Of a stretch of 64,000 nt of DNA, positions 58,512 through 64,000 are shown piece after piece (positions within the stretch are counted from its first letter, which is position 1; each line of letters starts with the position of its first letter). A model generated the notes under the pieces. The model did not search any database. It saw nothing but the letters and a program-made list of their open reading frames with translations, and had not been told where the DNA came from. A program made the translations under genes and the position numbers. The DNA is from CAWJTV01 sp963845695 (GTDB lineage Bacteria > Planctomycetota > Planctomycetia > Isosphaerales > Isosphaeraceae), in NCBI GenBank assembly GCA_963845695.1, contig CAWJTQ010000021.1, positions 1-64,000 on the forward strand, read 5' to 3'.

Positions 58512-58889
58512 ATGAAAGCTGGGGACACCTTCATTCTCCCCGACGATTCGGCCGACAAACACCTCTGGGTTGTGATTTCCGACCCGGATCAGGATCCCGA
58601 GCGCATTCTCGTCGTCGGTCTGACCAGTTACGACGTTACCAAAGAAGATGTTTGTCTCATCAAGGCGCGGGAACATCCCTAGGTAAAGCAGAAGACGTGC
58701 GTCTGCTATAAGCCAGCAAGACAGACAAGCCAGGACAAATTGGATCATTTGCGAGATACCGGGAATCTCCGAATGCACGTTCCGGTGTCGGAGGAGATCC
58801 TTCGTCGCATCCGGCGGGGCGTCTCGTTATCCAGACGTATCGAGCTCGAGCACGTCGAGTTGAGGGAGGAGCAGGAGTGGTTGGACTGA
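58512..58889 (+). pseudogene. PemK-like toxin candidate interrupted by an in-frame TAG
   Basis: Partner of the Panacea gene. The first 56 codons (MKAGDTFILPDDSADKHLWV onward, then ILVVGLTSYDVTKEDVCLIK) resemble the beta-barrel of PemK/MazF-type or related RNase toxins. A TAG stands at 58680-58682. The same frame continues directly with VKQKTCVCYKPARQTSQDKL and MHVPVSEEILRRIRRGVSLS to a TGA at 58887-58889, so the whole frame is 125 codons with one stop inside. A codon for Phe or another residue would normally be expected there, between HP and VK. Whether the stop is real, inactivating a toxin, or an error is open. Confidence 0.65.
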
Positions 58890-58922
58890 TCTTCGCTTAC
58901 GCTCGATACGAGGTCGTTTCCC

Positions 58923-60542
58923 TCAAGGCTTGCGGAACGGCGACGCGAGATCCCGAAGGAACCGCCACTGGTCGGGGACCTCGATCAGCGACGGACCGTC
59001 GCGGTCGAGGGCCTCGCGGACCGCGGCGAATAGCTCGTCGGGGTTACGGGCCTGGCGGGCGGGCACGCCGTAGGCTTCGGCGAGGCGCGGGAAGTCGGGG
59101 TTGTTGAGATCGGTGTCGAGGTGCCGGCCCTCGTGGGCGCGGTCCTGGATGTTCTTGATCGCGCCGTAAGTCGAGTCGTTGTGGACCAGGGCGATCACGC
59201 GGAGCCGGTATCGGGCCGCGGTCGCCAGTTCCTGCGCGGTCATGACGAAGCCGCCGTCGCCGCTGACGGAAACGACCGGCCGGTCGCCCAGCGCCACGGC
59301 CGCGCCGACCGCCGCCGGGTACGCCCAGCCCAGCGTGATGTAATTGGACGGGTAGAAGAACCGCCGCGGACCGTGGGCCGGCCAATCCGCGTGCATCCGA
59401 TAGCCCGATCTCGCAGGCGTCGGTGAATACGGGGACATCGCTCGGCAGGGCGTTGCGGAGGGTCTCGATCAGCCACTCGGGCCTGGGGTGTCGTGCGGCA
59501 CGGGCCTCGTCCCAGAGGGTGCCCCAGCCGGACTCGTCGGGACGCGGTGTTGCCGGCAGTGCCGCCACGAGCGCACGGCACGCGGCCTTCGCGTCGGCCA
59601 CGATTCCCACGACCACCGGATGATTCATGCCGATCTGGTCGGGATCGAGGTCGATCTGGATCAGACCGACTCGGGATCGGCATCCGCCTCCAGTCGGTGA
59701 GGACCTCGGTGAACCGGCAGCCGACGGCCAGCATGACATCGGCGTGCGGCAGGACAACCTTCGCACGGACCGAACGGGCATGCCCCAGCGAGAGCGGGTG
59801 GCGCTCGTCGAGCAGGCCCTTGCCGTTGAGCGTGGTGATCACCGGTGCGCCGAGGCCGCGGGCCAGGTCTTCGATCGCCTCGGCCGCGCCCGACCAGAGT
59901 GCGCCGCCGCCGGCCAGAATGATCGGGCGTTTCGCCTCCGCGAGGATCTCGGCGGCCTGCGCGATCGCGATCATCCGGCACGGCCGGAAGTGGAGGCGGA
60001 GGAAAGGCCGGCCAGCTCGGCGGAAACTTCGCAGGACGCGGCGCATCAGGTCCTGGGGGAGGAACAGAGCCGCCGGTCGCGGCCGGCCCCACGTCATCGC
60101 CTGAAAGGCCCGGCCCAGCAACGCCGGGATGCGATCGACCCGACGGACCGTCCCGCACCAGGCCGTCGCCGGGCGGAAGATCCCCTCCAGGTCGATCTCA
60201 TGGTAATTGCCGCACTCGCGATCCATCGCGTCGGAATTGACCTGGCCGGCCAGCAGGAGGATCGGGATCGAATCGGCCCAGCATTCGGCGACCCCGCTCA
60301 GGGCGTTGGTCGCGCCGGGGCCCGCGGTCGTGCAGACCACGCCGGGCTCGCCCGTCACCCGCGCCGAGCCGTCCGCCGCGAAGGCGCCGGCCTGCTCGTT
60401 GCGGATCAGGATCGTGCGGATCGAGCCAGACCGGGCGAGAGCGTCGTAGATCGTCGTGGAGTGCGAGCCCGGCATCCCGAACAGGTGCCGCACTCCCCAT
60501 CGCACCAATCCCGTCTACCAGAATGTCCGCGCCGTTTGGCAT
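58923..60542 (-). CDS. Thiamine-diphosphate-dependent acetolactate-synthase-like enzyme (frameshifted)
   Basis: ThDP enzyme of the acetolactate synthase/benzoylformate decarboxylase superfamily. The N-terminal PYR domain has the catalytic Glu in RNEQAGAFAADGSARV. The middle domain reads IILAGGGALWSGAAEAIEDL and GAPVITTLNGKGLLDERHPL. The PP domain has the ThDP/Mg motif SGDGGFVMTAQELATAARYR ending in HND. Frames change near 60505, 59685 and 59415, and all segments line up in order from the ATG at 60542 to the stop at 58923, about 540 residues. The substrate is open; the lack of ilvN or ilvC neighbours argues against branched-chain amino acid synthesis. Confidence 0.82.
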
Positions 60543-60758
60543 GGTTCTTGAGTTCCTTCGTGAGCGACTGCGATCCGTGGGATTCTACCAGACGGCGCCC
60601 GCCAGTCAGGAGCCCTCCGAGCGGGATCCGCCGCTGGCTCCTCTCTGTTCGAACCGCGTCTTGGTGTATGATGGCGGGCATCGGGATTGCTCCACAAAGT
60701 TCCGAAGGAATGATTGCATCGATGCGTCAGGGTCTGAGGCGTGGCGAAGGAGGCGTCG

Positions 60759-61125
60759 ATGAAATCGAAGAATCCGCCTGACCGACGCGTCCCACAGGAC
60801 AGCACCGTTGCCGCCCGACCCATCGGGTCGCGAGGTAGCGTGCCGTCATCCTTGATTTCATGCAGGGCCAGATCGAGGCATTCGACGAGCAACATGGCGG
60901 CGGGATTTTCGTCCGCAAGGACACGCGGGGTTATACTCTGATCCGCAAGACGACGGGGTACCCGTCGCGCGACTCCGCCCCGGAAAAGAGGGAATGTTCG
61001 AGGTCCTCTACTGGAATCCCTATCAAGATCGCTGGCGACCGGTCGGTGACTTCGGCACGGCACTCTCACTGGATGATGCCCTGGAGTTCATCGCCGAGGA
61101 TCCCATGGATTGCTTCTGGCGGTAA
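60759..61125 (+). CDS. Small protein of unknown function (frameshifted)
   Basis: A ~120-residue protein without a family I can name. The ATG at 60759 has AAGGAGG seven bases upstream (60747-60753). The first frame starts MKSKNPPDRRVPQ; after a shift near 60850 the next frame reads IEAFDEQHGGGIFVRKDTRG and YTLIRKTTG, and after another near 60975 the third reads MFEVLYWNPYQDRWRPVGDF and DDALEFIAEDPMDCFWR, ending at TAA 61123-61125. The pieces are protein-like, with many aromatic and acidic residues and a Cys near the end. It looks like a conserved small cytoplasmic protein. Divergent from the ThDP gene. Confidence 0.55.
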
Positions 61126-61180
61126 AGGATCGACTCGTTACGAGTTTGACGGGCGACACTCACTTCCGTTCGGACGCAGT

Positions 61181-62776
61181 TCACGGCTGCGGGACCAGAT
61201 AGCCCTCCGCAAGTTCTCGGAACTCCGCGACCTGTCGATCTTGCCAGGACTGATCCCTCTCCAGCTCGGTCGCCAGCAACGCGGCGACTCGAGAAGCAGC
61301 CTCGATGCTCGCCCGAGCATCGAGGAAGAGGGATCGCGTCCGGCGCGCCAGGACATCCTCGACGGTCCGCGCGGCCTCGTGTCGCGCGGCCCAGATGACT
61401 TCGCCTGTGCGATAGGGGAGCCGAGGATGCAGCGGTTGCTCCCAGTCGGCACGTTCTGAACAGAGGCGTGCGCACTCGTGAAGCATCCGACCCGTAAATC
61501 GCGAGGGCGTCGTCGCGATCGTCGGGCTCGGCTTGCCAGCCATGGAGCTCGAGCCGATCGGTCGTCGAGGGACGATCGGTGAGCCCACCGACCCGCGCCG
61601 CGTGGTCCACGGCATCGATTGCCATCCGCCGATAGGTCGTCCACTTCCCGCCTGTGATCGTGACCAGCCCCGAGTCGGAGACAATCACGGCATGCTCGCG
61701 CGAGAGCTTGGCCGTTGAGCCGGCGACCTGGCCGTTCCGGCTGCGGAGCAACGGTCGAAGGCCGGCGAACGTACTGAGGACATCGCCCGCTTGCGGGCTC
61801 CGCACCAGGTAGCGACGCGACATAGTCGAGAAGATAGGCGATTTCCTCCCGGAGTGGCCGAGGCTCGATCGCGAATCTCGCCCACCGGCGTATCGGTGGT
61901 GCCGACGAGGACCCGGTCGTGCCAGGGGATCGTGAACAGAACGCGGCCGTCGTCGGTGTGAGGGACGAGCATCGCACTCGTACCAGGGAGGAACGAACGG
62001 TCGAGGACCAGGTGCGTCCCCTGGCTGGGACTCAGCAAGGGCACGGACCCGGTCGGCAGGATCATCGAGCTTCCGGATCGCGTCGACGTACACTCCCGTC
62101 GCGTTGATCACCGAGCGCGCCTCGATGGCGAACTCCTCGCCGGTCTCGGCGTCGCGGAAGCGTGACTCCGTGCGATCCGGCCTCCACGCCGGTCGAAGCC
62201 GGTCACAGGAGCCTGATTCAACGCCGTGCCGCCGAGGTCGGCCAGGGTCCGGGCCAGTGCGATCGCCAGCCGGGCGTCGTCGAACTGCCCGTCGGTATAG
62301 ACGATCCCCCCGTGCAGGCCGGTCGGGCAGATCGTCGGGATCCTCTCGACAACTTCGGCCGGGCCGATCCACCGCGAACTCCCGAAGTTGGATCGGCCGG
62401 CCAGCAAGTCGTAGACTTTGAGGCCGATCCCGTAAAAGGGCAGTTCTCTCCATCGGTAGGCGGGCACGACGAAATCGCGAGCATGGACCAGGTGGGCGCA
62501 GTTGCGGAACAGGACTCCCCGCTCGTGAAGGGCCTCGCGGACCAGCGGGATATCGCCCTGAGCCAGGTAGCGCACGCCTCCATGGATCAGCTTGGTACTG
62601 CGGCTCGATGTCCCCTGGGCGAAGTCGCGGGCCTCGAGCAAGACCGTCCGATAGCCGCGAGATGCGGCATCAACTGCCGAACCCAGCCCGGTGGCCCCGC
62701 CGCCGATGACCACGACGTCCCAGGTGCCACCGGCGCGGAGCCGCTCCAGGTTTTCGATACGTGCGAGTGATCCCAT
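61181..62776 (-). CDS. glpD: FAD-dependent glycerol-3-phosphate dehydrogenase (frameshifted)
   Basis: Oxidises glycerol-3-phosphate to dihydroxyacetone phosphate at the membrane, using FAD. The N-terminal FAD site reads VVIGGGATGLGSAVDAASRG, followed by RDFAQGTSSRSTKLIHGGVR, a GlpD hallmark. Later blocks are SVINATGVYVDAIRKL, DRVLVGTTDTPVGE, FAGLRPLLRSR and ITGGKWTTYRRMAIDAVDHA, and the C-terminal GEVIWAARHEAARTVEDVLA. About five frame changes occur between 62180 and 61500, the densest cluster in the window. Start at ATG 62776, or a GTG at 62791. About 525 residues in total. Divergent from threonine dehydrogenase. Confidence 0.85.
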
Positions 62777-62924
62777 CGCAACATCATACACACCCGACCA
62801 ACACCCTTGGCCATTGCCAGCGGAAACCGACGAAGTTAGCCTTCACAGTTACATTAGCGTCGACGAACCAAACGCTCGACTCGCCATCAATTGCGATCCA
62901 ACAAGCTTTGGAGGAAGTTCCAAC

Positions 62925-63965
62925 ATGGAGACGATGCTGGCCCTTGTGAAGAAAGAGGCCAAGCCCGGTCTGTGGCTCGACGAAGTGCCGGTCCCGCGGA
63001 TCGGCATCAACGACGTCCTGATCAAGGTCCTCCGCACCGGGATCTGCGGAACGGACGTGCACATCGAGACCTGGGATGCGTGGGCGAAGCGGACGATTCC
63101 GGTCCCGATGGTCGTCGGCCACGAGTTCGTGGGGGAGATCGTCGAGGTCGGCTCGAACGTCAAGGACTTCCATGTCGGCGAGATCGTCAGCGGCGAGGGG
63201 CACGTGGTCTGCGGCCGTTGCCGGAACTGCCTGGCGGGTCGCCGGCACCTCTGCAAGGACACCAAGGGGATCGGAGTGAACCGACCCGGTGCGTTCGCCG
63301 AGTATCTGTCCCTGCCGATGACGAATGTCTGGGTCCACGACCCGAACATCCCGCGCGACGTTCAGGCGATCTTCGACCCGTTCGGCAACGCCGTGCACAC
63401 GGCCCTCCAGTTCGACGTGCTGGGTGAGGACGTGCTGATCACCGGCGCCGGGCCGATCGGGATCATGGCGGTGAAGGTCGTCCGCCACGCCGGAGCGCGG
63501 CACGTCGTGATCACCGACGTCAATCCGTACCGCCTCGAGCTGGCCCGCAAGATGGGAGCCACACTCGCCGTCGACGTCCGTTCGCGATCGATCGAGAGCG
63601 TCCAGAACGAGCTGGGCATGAAGGAGGGGTTCGACATCGGACTGGAGATGTCCGGCAATCCCGAGGCGTTCCGCGACATGCTGACCAACATGTGCCATGG
63701 CGGCAAGATCGCCATGCTCGGCATCCCCACCCGCGAGATCGCCATCGACTGGAACACCGTCGTCTTCAACATGATCACCATCAAGGGCATCTACGGCCGC
63801 GAGATGTACGAGACCTGGTACAAGATGACCGTCATGCTCCAGTCCGGCATGGACATCAGCCCGGTCATCACCCACCGCTACAACTTCCGCGAGTTCGAGA
63901 AGGGCTTCGCGGCCATGAAATCCGGCGAGTCGGGCAAGGTCATCCTGACGTGGCACGAAGGATGA
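62925..63965 (+). CDS. tdh: L-threonine 3-dehydrogenase
   Basis: Zinc-dependent medium-chain dehydrogenase that oxidises threonine to 2-amino-3-ketobutyrate with NAD. The catalytic zinc site is shown by RTGICGTDVHIETWDAW and GHEFVGEIVE, and the structural zinc site by CGRCRNCLAGRRHLC. The NAD-binding Rossmann loop is GAGPIGIMAVK. The Tdh-typical YGREMYETWYKM and GVNRPGAFAEYLSLP are present. It has 346 residues and an intact frame. The ATG at 62925 has GGAGG upstream. Its usual partner kbl does not appear in the remaining 35 bases and may lie beyond. Confidence 0.93.
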   Translation: METMLALVKKEAKPGLWLDEVPVPRIGINDVLIKVLRTGICGTDVHIETWDAWAKRTIPVPMVVGHEFVGEIVEVGSNVKDFHVGEIVSGEGHVVCGRCRNCLAGRRHLCKDTKGIGVNRPGAFAEYLSLPMTNVWVHDPNIPRDVQAIFDPFGNAVHTALQFDVLGEDVLITGAGPIGIMAVKVVRHAGARHVVITDVNPYRLELARKMGATLAVDVRSRSIESVQNELGMKEGFDIGLEMSGNPEAFRDMLTNMCHGGKIAMLGIPTREIAIDWNTVVFNMITIKGIYGREMYETWYKMTVMLQSGMDISPVITHRYNFREFEKGFAAMKSGESGKVILTWHEG

Positions 63966-64000
63966 GAACTCGGGCGGGCGCGGCTCGACCAGGCCTGGAT

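Noticed and set aside
58680..58682. TAG in the toxin candidate read as pyrrolysine or another recoded residue
   Set aside because: No recoding signal or Pyl machinery is seen; a nonsense change or sequence error is simpler.
1..64000. Programmed frameshifting as the explanation for many broken genes
   Set aside because: The breaks occur in unrelated genes, at no shared slippery sequence, and in both directions, which fits random indels.
1..64000. tRNA, rRNA, tmRNA and CRISPR arrays
   Set aside because: I saw no cloverleaf with a plausible T-loop motif, no rRNA blocks and no regularly spaced repeats with unique spacers; weak tRNA-like matches were discarded.

Overview
The window looks like a bacterial chromosome or metagenomic contig from a planctomycete, most likely an Isosphaeraceae-type lineage. 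Signs are the high G+C, the DUF1549/DUF1553 and DUF1559 (H-X9-DG) proteins, two DUF1111 di-heme proteins, an ECF sigma factor with a long membrane-bound C-terminal extension, a CRTAC1/UnbV protein, an excisionase-like HTH protein with an acidic tail, and short planctomycete-style intergenic repeats. No rRNA, tRNA, phage or CRISPR was found. A striking technical feature is that about half of the genes are broken by single-base shifts that can be bridged exactly by protein similarity. I read most of these as assembly or sequencing indels and annotate each locus as one gene with its interruptions noted.

Layout. 1-1.9 kb: the 5' part and maturase of a group II intron on the minus strand. 2.1-11.3 kb: a DUF1553 protein, small secreted and lipoprotein genes, a DUF1326 protein and an M48 membrane protease. 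11.6-18.8 kb: intact housekeeping and regulatory genes (histidine kinase + NtrC-type regulator, rnhA, lexA, a PIG-L deacetylase, accD, a histidine-phosphatase fold without its histidines). 19.7-34.3 kb: a B12-binding radical SAM enzyme, a degenerate ABC exporter, two DUF1111 proteins, a lipoprotein + DUF1559 pair, a GT4 glycosyltransferase, a D,D-carboxypeptidase and a YyaL-type thioredoxin-domain protein. 34.5-40.2 kb: an ECF sigma/carboxypeptidase-regulatory fusion flanked by two copies of a ~128-nt structured element, then a GH5 glycosidase.

43.1-53.6 kb: the most interesting region is a minus-strand ribosomal peptide (TOMM/linear azol(in)e) cluster. In transcription order it holds a 76-residue precursor ending in a Cys/Ser/Thr-rich core, a secreted GyrI-like protein, a radical SAM/SPASM enzyme, a SagB-type dehydrogenase, a leader-binding ThiF-like C protein, a YcaO cyclodehydratase with a C-terminal proline motif, two CPBP membrane proteases, an ABC ATPase, and an ABC permease fused to an amidohydrolase. 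Most junctions overlap or nearly touch, so they are probably translated as one operon: the leader is bound by the C protein, Cys/Ser/Thr are cyclised by YcaO, azolines are oxidised by SagB, the radical SAM enzyme adds a further change, and the proteases, amidohydrolase and ABC exporter process and export the product.

54.3-64 kb: a lipoprotein with a duplicated domain, a perfect 27-bp palindromic repeat, a Tat-exported prenyltransferase/squalene-oxidase-repeat protein, a Panacea-domain antitoxin with an adjacent PemK-like toxin candidate that carries an in-frame TAG, a TPP-dependent acetolactate-synthase-like enzyme, a small conserved-looking protein, a glycerol-3-phosphate dehydrogenase and an intact threonine dehydrogenase.
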